From Gambelia wislizenii (lineage: Eukaryota > Chordata > Lepidosauria > Squamata > Crotaphytidae): 64,000 nt of DNA. A model generated the notes under the pieces. The model worked only from the letters and a program-made list of their open reading frames with translations. It was not told the DNA's origin and did not search any database. Below, one piece after another: positions 44,498 through 55,544 of this stretch. The DNA lies in contig JAUMIR010000001.1 in the NCBI GenBank assembly GCA_030847615.1, positions 165,885,001-165,949,000 on the forward strand. Direction: 5' to 3'. How positions within the stretch are numbered: the first letter of the stretch is position 1; the number at the start of each line of letters is the position of its first letter. Position numbers and translations under genes: made by a program.

Positions 44498-45660
44498 CAC
44501 TATATACTCTTTACACAAAGGCCATGTCTAAACAAGAAGATATCATGTGGATTGGTGCACATTATTGCAAATTTGCAGCAGCACTCATTTGCCTCCATGG
44601 GCTTTTGGCAAAATCCGCTGTATGCTAAGCTATCCACATTTGGGCACACACACAGCCATGGCTTCAAATCAAGATGGTGGCCAAGAGTACAGTGCGTTAT
44701 TGTTCTCCACTCATGTTGCCACTGCACAGTGTTTTTTTAACTTGTAAGTTAAAAGTGTGCAAGAGCGACCTTCCACTTATAAAAAGCTCTTTGGTCGCCT
44801 CAGTGCAGCAAAAAAGAACAGAAGAACACTCAAGAATGCAAAAAGTGAAAATGGCACTTCCAGCCACTTCCTTGCTAGCAAGCCCACCCCCCTGCCTGCA
44901 TGCCTGACCATCCGCTGTCCACTTCCGCCCTCACTGATAATGTACAGCATTCCAAACTGGATGTCCAATGTTCATGGCCACATGTTATTTAAAGAACTTA
45001 ACGAAAATCCAAGAACACTTTTCTCCCACAGTAGATGGGGTTTGGGGCTCCTTCCGAATACTGTGAATCCCGTTTGTGGTATGTTAGGACAAAAGGTATT
45101 CTAGTTGCATTTTGTGAGGAGTGTTTTCACTGTCTAGACAACCCCAAAGTGATTAAAATCTGACATGAGAACTGGCAATATTCAGGAACCCCCTTGAGAA
45201 TATTTCAACCTCCCCAAGACAACCTATTACTAACTTTACAGAGACCTCCACTGAATAAAGGAGCTTCTTGGGAAGATTTCAGTGTGGGAGTGCTGAATTA
45301 CAACATGAGCTTAATAGAAAACAGAGCACAGACAGTAGAGAGACAGTAATCAATACATGCCAAGATAGTAATTGCTCATCCTGCAGTGTAGCAGTCTAGC
45401 AGATGTGAGTGTAGGTTGTTCTTTCCCTTCTTGACAAGAGTACCCTGAAATAAGGACTGGAGTCTGTATCTGTTACCTCTTCTGTAGGGATCTCTCTGAA
45501 AGATCAGATAATTGCACATGGATGCAATACTCAAGTAATTCCCTATTTTTAGACTGGCCTTGTTCAATGCAATTCCATTTAGCAACTATAATATTAGTGA
45601 GAGCGCAGTGAATGAAATAAAGAGAGACAGAAAGGGAGAGAGCACATTTCAAAGTGGGGC
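44498..45660. other. Mostly unassigned sequence
   Basis: GGCCATGTCTAAACAAGAAG at 44521 could be a decayed left end of a TTA-type element. Otherwise no feature is supported. Confidence 0.35.
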
Positions 45661-45661
45661 T

Positions 45662-46195
45662 CTGTGTGTGTTTGTGCCTTCAAGTTGCTTGTCAACTTAT
45701 GGTGAGCCCATGAAGTTCATAGCATTTTCTTAAACAAAGAGTACTCAGAGGTCATTTTGCCAGTTCCTTCCCCTGAAATATAGGAGATTTTCAGACCTGC
45801 CAAAATGCCTGTTTGCCGCGCGAGCAGCCTCCCGACACTGCTGCGTGGCAAGGGTCTACTTCGGACGACGCTGTGCCTCTCGCGAAACCGTCCGTGTCAC
45901 TTCTGTGAAGCTTCGGACGGCTCAGCGCCATATTTCAATCACGGAGGTTGCCCGAGATTGAAATATGGCGCTGAGTCGTCCGAAGCTTCACGGAAGTGAC
46001 ACGGACGGTTTCGCAAGAGGCACAGCATTGTCCGAAGTAGACCCTTGCCGCGCAGCAGTGTTGGGAGGCTGCTCGCGCGGCAAACAGGCATTTTGGCAGG
46101 TCTGAAAATCTCCATAGACTAACAGCACCTGGAATTCATCGGTAGTCTCCAATCCAAGTACTAACCAGAACTGATCCTGCTTAACTTCCAAGACC
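45662..46195 (-). mobile_element. 5S-derived SINE, minus strand, split by a hairpin element
   Basis: The tail half is at 45662-45782 and the 5S-like half at 46117-46195 (CTCCAATCCAAGTACTAACC, then CTGCTTAACTTCCAAGACC). The two halves join cleanly when 45783-46116 is removed, as judged against the copies at 34173 and 49067. Confidence 0.8.
45783..46113. mobile_element. 331-bp near-perfect hairpin DNA element (A)
   Basis: Two 158-bp arms (45783-45940 and 45956-46113) are inverted copies around a 15-bp loop. I counted seven mismatches, all transitions and mostly at CpG. Termini are GGAGATTTTCAGACC. It is flanked by ATA (45780-45782 and 46114-46116). It is GC- and CpG-rich compared with its surroundings and has no open frame of note. 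The 3-bp duplication suggests a PIF/Harbinger or CACTA mechanism; the superfamily is unproven. Confidence 0.88.
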
Positions 46196-46572
46196 TTCAA
46201 CAAAGTAAGAATTTGCCCAATGCTTTGCAGTGCAAATCTTCCAAAGGCTCTTAAGAATCTGGTTTGTTGAGAATTCTGGGAAGAGACCAAAAAATGGATT
46301 CTCATATTCTTGAGGAAGGTTTCTAATGAAACATGCTGGGAAGACTGGTAAGGGACAAAACAACAACTCCAACCCCCCACCCCAATTCTTGTATGCCTGA
46401 GAAAGGTTTCTGATGAAACATGCTGGGAAGGTCCCTGTTTCATTAAATTGTCCAATATTCTCCTTTACCATTTGAGGCTTGTCCCCATTTTAGCTCTTCT
46501 AAGAGAGCGAAGATATCTGGGTGCACTGAGAAGAGGCTGTCTTCAAATTGATCCCCTTGGAGCTTACTTCCT
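46196..46572. other. Unassigned sequence with a tandem echo
   Basis: GAGGAAGGTTTCTAATGAAA, then CATGCTGGGAAGACTGG, is repeated in altered form about 80 bp on (GAGAAAGGTTTCTGATGAAA, then CATGCTGGGAAGG). No gene. Confidence 0.45.
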
Positions 46573-46694
46573 GGGCTTGTCTACATGAAGGGGAAAGAAG
46601 GGGACTGCTCCACAGTAATAGCAAGTAATAGCAGCTGCAACCTGTCTTAATGGTTTTACAGCCCCCATATTATTCCCATGCCTGTAGATGAGAC
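46573..46694. mobile_element. Short TTA-type DNA element
   Basis: Left end GGGCTTGTCTACATG and right end CATGCCTGTAGATGAGAC are inverted. The interior CTGTCTTAATGG matches the copy at 42038. No clear target duplication. Confidence 0.5.
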
Positions 46695-47079
46695 AAAATC
46701 AGTAATGTCTTGCAGGTTGAAAACCCTTTCACTTGAATTAAAATGTAGAAATTATTAGTTTAGATCCCAAGAACAGTATGAAATAAATATTATAGGGTCC
46801 TCATGGGATACCACACAGAAAAACTGGATCATGGAAGCAAGAAGCAGTACAATCCTCCATATCCTTTCCCCTTACACTGATACTGAGCAATTATTTCCAC
46901 AGGTAAGTCAGTTGCGCTCATCACATCTCCCTTTCTTGGAGGAGAATTCAGTTGTTGGAAAGTTTTTTGAAAGAAAAGGGGGAAATATATTTTTAAAACA
47001 CAGAAACAGTGGCCAGAAGGCATGAAAGCCCAGGTAGCTGTTCTAGTGGAGCAGACAAGATGAATTGCTGAACAATTTA
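46695..47079. other. Unassigned sequence
   Basis: No supported feature. Confidence 0.35.
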
Positions 47080-47629
47080 GGAGATTTTCAGATGGGGCCA
47101 AAATGCCCTGTTGCTGCCCCATCACCTCCTCTCCCATTCCTGCAATGGAATGGAGGTAAGTGTTTGCACACTTACCTCCATTCCGCTCCAGGAATGGACG
47201 TCCTCCCTCCTTTCCAGCTGGCTGTAAATGCAGCCATCGTAAGGCTGCTTTTACGACCGGCTGGGGAAAATCCTGCTCATTTTCACGAGAGAACAAGCGG
47301 GAGGGAAATTCAAAGAACCCCCCCCCCAGCTGTCAAAGACAGGGAAAAAATTTAAAAAAATAAATTTAAAATAAAACAAGGAACCCAGTGGGGGGAAAGG
47401 GTGACACTTACCTGCCTGTCCTGATCGTGGCAGGAAGTGCCTGCCACGGAGCTCCTCCCTCGTGCCTGTCATCGCGGAACAGGGACGGGGGGCCGTTTCC
47501 CACATCCCTGATTCCATGACAGGCATGGAAGGGGTGTTCTATTCACGATTTTTCCTCGTGAATAGAATATCCCGGGAGCAGGACGGGAGCAGGATGGAAG
47601 GGGTCGAAGTCATCTGAACAACATCCCCT
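47080..47629. mobile_element. Non-autonomous DNA element C (TTTTCAGA-terminus family)
   Basis: Left terminus GGAGATTTTCAGATGG after TTA (47077-47079). The right terminus, read inverted, is GGGGATGTTGTTCAGATGAC, followed by TTTA. Inside are a perfect 17-bp inverted repeat GGAATGGAGGTAAGTGT (about 47148-47186) and an ATTCACGA hairpin near 47541-47565. AGGTAAGTG occurs at 47154-47162 (plus) and, on the minus strand, at 47169-47177 and 47405-47413. The right end is approximate. Confidence 0.65.
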
Positions 47630-48588
47630 TTATTGACCCTGTTCCATGCCTGCCCCATAGTATAAGTTCCATCTCAAAATCTTGTAAGTCTTATTCTCAT
47701 TGCAGGATTCTTCTGCTCACTGACCTGATACAGATATCATCCAGTACACAGGGGGATGGGGACTGTGGTAGTTTTTATGTGTCTCAGTCCTGCTACATAG
47801 CCCAATTCTGGTGGTGCCAATGCAATGGCAGTGAATCACATTATTTAGTTCTCTTTCCCACAGTCTTATCACCAACCCTTTGGCATGCCTTACCTCACCT
47901 TGCCTACTCCTGCCTTTGTTCCAATATACTTACCTTACTTCAGCCTTCAACTAGCTATCTTTCCCACAGCAGAAGAAAATGTGTGCATGTCTGATGTCTT
48001 GCAATGTCAGAGCAATCTCAGCAAGGGCTATCTAACCATTACGGAACAGCAGAAGAAAACATGGGTGGCTGAGGAGAGACAGACAGACAGCACAGAGTCA
48101 GAACAAAGGAGAAACAGAACCCAAGTCTACAGTATATGGAGATGTTCCCTTTTATGTACTACATTTCTCGAAAACCTTCTAGTGGTTTCACAGAGTCTGT
48201 TTGGCTTTCATATGTATCTCCTTACTCTTTAGCTATATTGTTTATTGGAGTGGTGTACTGGATGAGTAGATGGGAGCAAGAGTGGACACAAGGCTGGACC
48301 AAGAGATGGACAAAATGGAGCAGCAAATGGCGCCTCCCACCTGATGACATCATGATGCACAGAACCAAAAGCCAGCCAAATGTTTTTGGTACGCATGTCC
48401 CAGAAGAGCCTCTGCCCACCCCTGACAACAAAAACATAAAAATAACAAATCAAATAACCAAAAGTTTTCTCTCTTTTCATGACACTCAAACTTTCTTGTC
48501 TTGAGGTGGCCACATCAAGCATATCCCCTGTGGATATGGCTTGTAGATCACTGAGACACAACTCTGGCCAAGAGCCTGCATTGGAAGA
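47630..48588. other. Unassigned sequence
   Basis: A 122-codon plus frame (48136-48504) lacks any recognisable domain. No gene call. Confidence 0.4.
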
Positions 48589-48589
48589 T

Positions 48590-49675
48590 GTACTGTATAT
48601 TCTGGTGTATAAGAAGACTGGGCATATAAGATGACCCCCCCAATTTTTAAGTCAAAATATAGACTTTAGGGTATACTCGCCATATAAAACGACCCCGCCA
48701 TCACCTGCCCTCCCCAAAGCCAAAATCGGGCTCCCCTTCGTGGCTTTGGGGAGGGCGGGTGGTGGCTGGAAAGCTTCCCCCCCCTTCAGCCAGCCACCCT
48801 TACTGAAGCCTTCCCGAAGCTGGCTGAGGAATCGCGGGGGGATGGCTGGCCAGCTGGGGAGAGGCTGAGCCACCTCCCGCGACTCCCCAAACCACGAGGC
48901 TGGCCAGTTGGGGAATCACCCATCAGAAGTGGTTATTTGGTGACCTCTTGATCACTTTGCCAGAAGAATCGGATTTCATTTTGTCTGACTCGCTTTTTCC
49001 TGATTATTCAATCCCTCCTAAATTTAAAAGGAAGGTACATTTTGGGCAATTTCTGTCCTGTCCCACTGTGTGTGTGTGTGTGTGTGCTTTCAAGTCAACT
49101 GTCAACTTATGGTGACCCCATGGGTTTCATAGGGTTTTCTTAGGTGAGGAATACTCAGAAGTGGCTTTGTCAGTTCCCTCCTCTGAAGTGTAGCCGACAG
49201 CACTGAACTGACCACGCGAGTTAGGGAATCCCAGGGGATGGCTGGCCAGCTGGGGAGAGGCTGAGCCACCTCCCGCAATTCCCCAACCCACGAGGAGGCT
49301 GGCCAGCCTCCTTGCAAGTTGGGGGATCATGGGGATGGCTGGTCAGCTGGGGAGGGGCTCAGCCCCTTCTGCCCAGCAAGTCTCCCCCCACCTCGTGCAG
49401 CCTCACTGGATGGGAGGGGATTCTCTCTGTGACTCAGAGTCATGGAGAAAACCCCCTCCCACCCACCAAGGCTCCCCCCCCATGCAGCCGCACTGGGTGG
49501 TGGTGGGGATAAGGTGGCTAGCAGGCTTTCTACCCCCAGACAGCCACCTCCATCATTCCAAGTCCGAGATGGGGCTGGCACAACCCCATTTCAGACTTGT
49601 ATTGGACTCTTGACTTTTCAGCTGATTTTACAGGCTGAAAAAGTCATCTTATACACCGGAATATACGGTATGTGT
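48590..49675. mobile_element. TA-flanked DNA element with internal duplication
   Basis: Inverted termini CTGTATATTCTGGTGTATAA (left) and, read inverted, CCGTATATTCCGGTGTATAA (right), each next to TA. The GC-rich interior holds a duplicated block of about 65 bp starting GATGGCTGGCCAGCTGGGGA at about 48841 and again at about 49237. Between them lie unassigned sequence and a SINE tail (49067-49203). No transposase. Confidence 0.65.
49067..49203 (-). mobile_element. 5S-derived SINE tail, minus strand
   Basis: A (TG)n run followed by TTTCAAGTCAACTGTCAACT, then GGTGACCCCATGGGTTTCAT. It stops before the 5S-like head, so this copy is truncated. Confidence 0.8.
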
Positions 49676-50109
49676 ATCACATAACTATGTCTCTGTAGCT
49701 ATGTCTGACTGGCCCCCCAACCCACCTTATAAGCAGCTTGGCCACCTAGCACCCCCATTTCTGCACTGCTGGCAAGCAGGGGAATTTTTCTACAGCTGGA
49801 TGTGCTGAAAGGATATCTGTAGGGACTTCTCAAGGACACTGTGAAGTCCCTGTGGATGTCTGTTGCAGCACACCCAGCTCCAGTAAAATAGCTGGATGCA
49901 TCCTTGCCGACAAAATTGCTGCATGCTTATAAGGTGGCTTGGGGGGGGGATTTTTGTCACTGCATGGTTGAAACTGAAGTCTTACCTCCACAATGACAAA
50001 AACACAAACAAATCCCAAAAACCAAAACAGTGAACTGTGATGATGTATTGTTGGGGCTCAACTCTATATGGGCAATTTTCTCACATTATTGAACACAAAA
50101 CAATGACTA
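49676..50109. other. Unassigned sequence downstream of RIMS1
   Basis: No supported feature. Its right end borders the inferred RIMS1 polyadenylation site. Confidence 0.4.
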
Positions 50110-52149
50110 AACTGAACATGAAAAGGAAATTTTATTAAACATGTCTACATAACATGAGTTGGAAGTTTCATTTAAAAGCACAGGGAAATGTTAAGACAAG
50201 TGGTCAAAATAGAAAGGTACTACCGAATTATCATTAATTTATTTATTTGGCCACTAAAAGACAGAAGAGATTCTAGTAGTGCACCAATGCTTCAGTTCTT
50301 CCTGCTCAGCAGGTCGAGCAGTAATCACTCTGTGCCCCATGGAAACATGGGCAGAATAGTTCTGGCAATATTAAATAATAATAACAATAATAAATAGTTC
50401 ACTTGGTGCAGGCAGTTATGTCTATGAAGGAAAACTTAATTGTGTCCACAGTTTCTACATGTGTTACAGCCCCACAGTAGGAATCTACACCAAAATATTT
50501 AGTAGAAGGAATTTGGTCCGTACTACATCACGTTTTCCATACGGTAAAAAATAAAGTCCATCTATAGACATTTAGCACCAGACTAACTGACAGCCTGGCT
50601 AAAACCTGCAAAATGTCTATAAGAAAAAATGGATGGCTTAGATTTCTTGGTTACTTCATTAGAGTAATTATGAGCAAACTGTACAAGTACATGCAACATA
50701 CAACCTGGCCTATGTGGAACTAACATACATTATTAAATAATCTCTTTTGTTTGTTTCTATTTTTTCCTCTTTTTTTTCCTTTTCCTTTTTTTTCTTTTCT
50801 TTTTTTACAAAAAACGTGCATGCAGCTTTGAACAGTTCCAAGTCATGCTGCTCTATTTTGTGAGATCACCATAAAAGGAAGGAGAACTTTTTAATGCACC
50901 TGCACATTCTGATTTTTTTTTAGCACATGTACAGAAAAACACAAGGGATTTCAAGGCCAAGAAAGAACCAAGATGAACAAAATGCAAGGTTTTTTGTTGT
51001 TGTTACCGTTAATTCCCCCACCCTTAAAAGTAACATTACTTTTGTTAAAAATCAAGCTTTGTGCTTGCATCAATCTCAAATAAACATAAACTGAAATTTG
51101 ATAAAAACATTAATAAGTGCAGAAGATTTCACCTGGCTTTTCCAGGGAAAAACTGAACAACTCGTACCATGCTCTAACCAGGGCAGACAACTGTGTCAGA
51201 GTGACACATGTATCATCCAAGAAGCCCAGGTGCAGCTTGAAAGTGTTGGATGCTTAACTCCATTTCTGGTCCACATTTGGTAAGTCAATTGTACATATAC
51301 ACACATGAACATTAAGACTTTTGTCATGGGCTTGATATGTTCTACAAACATAATTGCCAGTGTCAAAAAAAAGCTGCTTTTTATCAAGACTTCAGCAGTA
51401 GCTGCAGTTCCTTCATGCAAAATCATAATTAAAACATAAAAAAAACTTTTTTTAAAACCTCCATGATGTGCAAAGCAAACATATTCACTTTTTACAATGA
51501 AAAAATTATGATATGCTGTAATACATAGTTAAACTAAAATATAAATTGGTCATTTATTCTAGTTTTCCACCTGTGTTAAGACTATGAACAGCCAGAATGG
51601 AGGGGTAATGTGGCTATTATTGGCATCATATGATAATTCTGGCAGGTGAACACTTTTTGAGATGCTTACAGAGATGTACTTCAGCCCTTTTTGGTTTGTT
51701 TTAGAAAAAGAAAGGAAGGGTCTCTGTTAGCATCATGACAATTTTTACAAAACAGGCAAGATAACACAGCAAAAGCAAGTTAACACATACAAACACCAGG
51801 AAGTTAACACTGTTTGTGGTCTCTGTGAAGAAAAAAAAAGAGTGGGGGATTTGTTGATAGAACATGTGGTTCCAGTTTAATTTTCAAAGGTCCCTACTCA
51901 TTATGATTATCAGACGAATCCAGGACATTTTGCTAGATGGACTGACTGTATTTTCATTTACTGTTTGTTTGGCCAATTTTAGCCACCCTTTTCACACAGA
52001 GGCATATTTTTGGATAAACTACTACAAGCAAAATTGAAGTGATGATTGTCTCTTTTCAAAAATGCTCCTCGTTGTTGTAAGTAGCTTTCCTCCCATTAGT
52101 TATCCTGGGTGATAATGCCTTCATAATGGAGCTCCTGATATTGTGTTCA
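50110..52149 (-). other. RIMS1: Inferred 3' UTR of RIMS1
   Basis: From the stop codon at 52150 down to an AATAAA signal (minus strand, 50131-50136) there is about 2 kb without a recognisable transposon. This is unusual in the window and fits a constrained 3' UTR. A second AATAAA lies on the minus strand at about 51553. A long plus-strand T/C-rich tract (about 50748-50808) would be an A/G-rich tract in the mRNA. The true end is inferred and not shown. Confidence 0.65.
50131..50136 (-). terminator. RIMS1: Polyadenylation signal AATAAA for RIMS1
   Basis: TTTATT on the plus strand. Cleavage would fall near 50110-50120. Other AATAAA matches occur near 50237 and 51553, so alternative ends are possible. 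Confidence 0.5.
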
Positions 52150-52368
52150 CTAAGACCGAATGCAGGGAGGTCCAGTTGAACTTTCCAGAGATGACTGGGA
52201 AGCCCTGCGAGTTAGAGGAGTCAACGTTGGATCCACCAGGGAGGAGGGAGGAAATAATTTATACCAGCCGATCACCACACTGGACAAATCAAGTTCTTCC
52301 AGTAAGATCTGTGCAACTCCCATGAAACATTTGTGATCCATTCGACCATAATCTCCCCAGACTATCAC
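52150..52368 (-). CDS. RIMS1: RIMS1 last coding exon
   Basis: RIM1 is a presynaptic active-zone scaffold that links Rab3, Munc13, calcium channels and liprins. This exon encodes 72 residues from VIVWGDYGRMDHKCFMGVAQ through LVDPTLTPLTRRASQSSLES to the C-terminus, with TAG at 52150-52152. It holds the second half of the C2B domain and the short tail after it. A TTTTCCAG acceptor ends at 52369-52370 and the exon begins in phase 0, which fits the upstream exon ending KVLQ. Residues such as DHKCF and the PPCIRS end fit RIMS1 better than RIMS2. RIM C2B domains lack full Ca2+ coordination (family knowledge). Confidence 0.95.
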   Translation of the reverse strand: MIVWGDYGRMDHKCFMGVAQILLEELDLSSVVIGWYKLFPPSSLVDPTLTPLTRRASQSSLESSTGPPCIRS

Positions 52369-53184
52369 CTGGAAAAACAATAGACAGAATCAACACCCAG
52401 CTACGTGTGTTCTTACAAGGTCTCCCATGGCAAGCAGGAGGTGCTGAAGGGCTAATATTGGAACACTTGTTTGGGAAGGCACCTGAGACTTGCAGAGGTA
52501 TTTTCACATAGTGCAAACCAACACACTCCTATAAGCAGAAGGCATCATCATTAGTCCAATTGTTGAAGAAAGCAATTTCACCTCAAAGACTGTACAGCTG
52601 CAGCCAACCCACAAAGCACCTTGCCCCTCTTTGTGCCAGCTCTGTCCACTAAAACTACAGTTGGCCCTCTGTATCCATGGTTTTTGGCATCCACGGATTC
52701 GACCATCCATAGCTTGAAAATACCAACCCCCCCTAAATAAATAAATAAATAAAATGCTAAGAAGCAAACTCTGATTTTGCCATTTTATACAAGGGACACC
52801 ATTTTACTCTGCCATTGTATATAATGGGGCTTGAGTATCCACAAATTTTTGTATTCACAGGTGGTCCCTGAACCAAACCTCAGCAGATACCAAGCACCCA
52901 ATGTAGAAGCAAGTCCCCACACTTTAGTGAGTTTTGCTAGATACTCCCACCTATCCGGGAAACATATCCCATTGTTGATTAAATGTTAACTAATAATTCT
53001 GGATTGTTAGCAATCCATCAGGCTAACAAGGGATAGCCACACATCACTCTAACAACATACTCCTGGCATATCCAATGTCTGAAGACAGGGAGATATAATT
53101 TCAGAAGGGAAATGAGGCCTGCAGGCATATCACTGCTGGAGGCATGTGAATCAGAATCTGTGACCAGAAGCAATAATTACTGAC
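52369..53184 (-). other. RIMS1: RIMS1 intron with a Tigger-like insertion
   Basis: Intron between the two last coding exons. The only recognisable feature is the element at 52658-52905. Confidence 0.75.
52658..52905 (+). mobile_element. pogo/Tigger-like MITE
   Basis: Starts CAGTTGGCCCTCTGTATCCA and contains ATTTTGCCATTTTATACAAG and ATAATGGGGCTTGAGTATCC. It is the uninterrupted relative of 20635-21680 in the opposite orientation. An (AAAT)n patch lies at 52733-52752. Confidence 0.55.
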
Positions 53185-53324
53185 CTGAAGGACTTTACCA
53201 TGAGGACTTTCATCAAAAACCAGTGTCTGTTGATATAAAGGGTCAAGAGTTTTCCTGGCAATTCTTGTCTTCTTCTTGGCTATACAAGCCCCATTTACCA
53301 ACAGATACACTTTGACATATGGAG
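53185..53324 (-). CDS. RIMS1: RIMS1 penultimate coding exon
   Basis: 140 bp. With one base from the upstream exon it encodes 47 residues, APYVKVYLL through NGACIAKKKTRIARKTLDP to HGKVLQ, the first strands of the C2B beta-sandwich. The polybasic KKKTRIARK lies where C2 domains bind acidic lipid (family knowledge). The acceptor is CATTGCAG (AG at 53325-53326) and the donor is GTCAGT (GT at 53183-53184). The phases join exactly with 55368-55469 and 52150-52368. Confidence 0.95.
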
Positions 53325-53789
53325 CTGCAATGTACAAGTAATGTCAGTTTCTAAATTTTAAGTGATGGATATCTTTATTGTCAAGACATTTATACTAGAA
53401 CAATAAAAGTGTAATGAAATTACCTAAGAAATTTTAAAAATATTCACAAGCATTCTATAAAACAAAACATGTAGAAAATGAAATGAAGAGACACTAATTT
53501 CCTTTGGAGCAGCTCCTTATTCTTAATCTGCAATAACGTTAGGAAAGACCCATACCTATTTCAGAAGCTCCTCTTACTAGGTTTGCATTATGATCTAAGT
53601 TATGGAATCCTACCAGTAGAATCTTCTGAAGAATGCACAGAGAGCTGTTTCTGTGTCATGATTAGAGATGTAATTCTTCACTGAGTTTTTTCTCAACAAA
53701 ACAAAACCCAACAAGTAATTTTAACAACTTTCTTTCCATTGTGAGAGTCTTTGAAAGCCCTACAATTTTTAAAGCCTATTCATAATTTG

Positions 53790-54125
53790 GACTTATTCTG
53801 TGCAAACAAATGCAAGTGTTTGTTTTTCACAGAAAACAATGTTTTCTTCAAAGGAAACAGCATTTTCTGCATCAGAAATAATATTTCTACACTGCGTCCT
53901 GCATTAAAAAAAAATGCTGCTTCCTGCACAGAAAGGGTTATTTCCTATTCAAATAAACCTCATGCAAATTTGGTGCAGAATAAATCACCTATTATAGCAC
54001 GTCCTGCAGAGAAATGTTATAATTCATAAGATTCTTATCAGTCCAGAATTCTTCTCATAAGGGTTTCTCAACATTCAAAAAATATGTTTTTCAATAATTT
54101 TCTAAATAATTTCAAATATTCTTTC
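53790..54125. repeat. AT-rich interspersed repeat, uninterrupted copy
   Basis: CTTCCTGCACAGAAAGG, ATGCAAATTTGGTGCAGA and AAGATTCTTATCAGTCCAGA match blocks on either side of 63002-63334. The family is unnamed. It is useful as an empty-site reference. Confidence 0.55.
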
Positions 54126-54718
54126 CATCCCTAGCCATAATGCAAGTATCTCGTAATGCAAGTTTGGCATAAGTTGTCCACTGCTCATTATCTGAACTAT
54201 ACATTTAAAAAAAGACTTGCTAGAATTGAGACTATTTATGGAATAGGAAGGAATTTTTAAGAGAAGTTGGTCTTATGAGGGTTTATTGTTCTAGCACAAA
54301 AGAACTGAAGTGGAAAATTGTTTTTCCCACAGTAGATGTTCTGAAAACAGTAGGTTTCATTATACCAGTGACTCTGTTTATGAGTTTTTGTTTTCCAAGA
54401 TAGAAAATTGCAACTTATTGACGTGCTTAAAGTACCTTTGTGCCACTGAAAAAACCCAATTGCTCAGGCTTGGTACCCCTAATTTGTTTGTTTTTGCCCT
54501 ATATGCTTCTTAGTGATGCAGTTTTAAAAGAGTTTACTCACATCACAATGGAAGTTGCTAATACCAACCTTTGCAGACTATTCCATTACCAGTTTTAAAG
54601 GCTGAACAAGGTAAAATTGTTGTCTCTCAGACAGCTGTCTGAAGAACTGACTAGCAATGTTTATCAAATGTTGGACTATTTGATGCTTTTGGATGCAGAT
54701 GAAAATATAAAATGGATA

Positions 54719-54749
54719 TGTGTATGTGTGTGTGTGTGTGTGTGTGTGT
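54719..54749. repeat. (TG)n microsatellite
   Basis: Pure TG dinucleotides after TGTGTATG. Confidence 0.92.
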
Positions 54750-55367
54750 TGATGTGCCAGCTAAGAAGGTGAATTGAGGATAAAAATGTATTTCAGTATA
54801 TCTCTGCTAAAACTAAAATCATTCACTCAATAGTTCTGTCAGATTTTTTCATGGTACTCTAATACATAATATTACTTAATGTGGATGAGATATCCACCAC
54901 ATTAATGCGCTGCTTCTAGGATTACAGAACTCCCTGTAACAAGAGAATGGGAAGGGGCTGATCCTTTCCTTAAGTCACTTTTTGTCACCACTTCCATTCT
55001 TCTTGGGAGTTTTCTTAGAGAAATGGATGGATTGGGCACATCTGATTTGATTCCTCCAAGTCATATACACTCCAAGGTGCTCCTTGCTTTCAGGAACAAA
55101 CAATGGGGATTAGAGCAGCCTGGTGAACATGGTAAATTCCAGGCAAGGCCTGGGATTGCCAGCTTGTGGCTTAAGAATTAGACTGACAGCAGAAGAAATT
55201 TTGAGGCAAATGATGCCTGTGAAGAAAGGAAGTGGTAGCAATTAGTGGCCCATAAAATATTATAAGACTGAGGATGGGCACCAAGCACTGCACCACCATC
55301 ATGATGGATTGGTGAAATGTACTGCACATCATAAAATCAAGCATTCTCTGTGCACAGTTGTACTTAC

Positions 55368-55469
55368 CTGGGGTAGATTTAGAACCAGGCTTTTGTGTTA
55401 GGCCTCGGGCTCTGATGACTTCTACTTCTAATTGGCCTTTTTTATCCACCATTCCAATCTGTATATCAC
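55368..55469 (-). CDS. RIMS1: RIMS1 coding exon, start of C2B
   Basis: 102 bp encoding GDIQIGMVDKKGQLEVEVIR, then ARGLTQKPGSKSTP, the first strands of C2B. Its acceptor is CTCTCTTTTAG (AG at 55470-55471). Its donor GTAAGT starts at 55367. It starts with two bases of a Gly codon and ends with one base of the Ala codon completed downstream. The upstream exon was not found in the window, so it lies beyond 64000 or is too short to see. Confidence 0.94.
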
Positions 55470-55544
55470 CTAAAAGAGAGTATGAAGTCACCTATGTTAT
55501 TAGTATCATATTAGCACAACTGTTATTCACAGAATAACACAGAA

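Larger units (their letters stand above)
53325..55367 (-). other. RIMS1: RIMS1 intron
   Basis: Contains an AT-rich interspersed repeat at about 53790-54125 that matches the sequence flanking the hairpin element at 63002, and a (TG)n microsatellite at about 54719-54749. The rest is unassigned. Confidence 0.6.

Noticed and set aside
46829..47296. 155-codon minus-strand frame
   Set aside because: It overlaps DNA element C and its hairpin and has no recognisable domain.
48136..48504. 122-codon frame with one hydrophobic segment and a Trp-rich stretch
   Set aside because: The WTQGWTKRWTKW stretch looks like translated short repeats. There is no homologous second copy or domain, and the frame lies in intergenic DNA.
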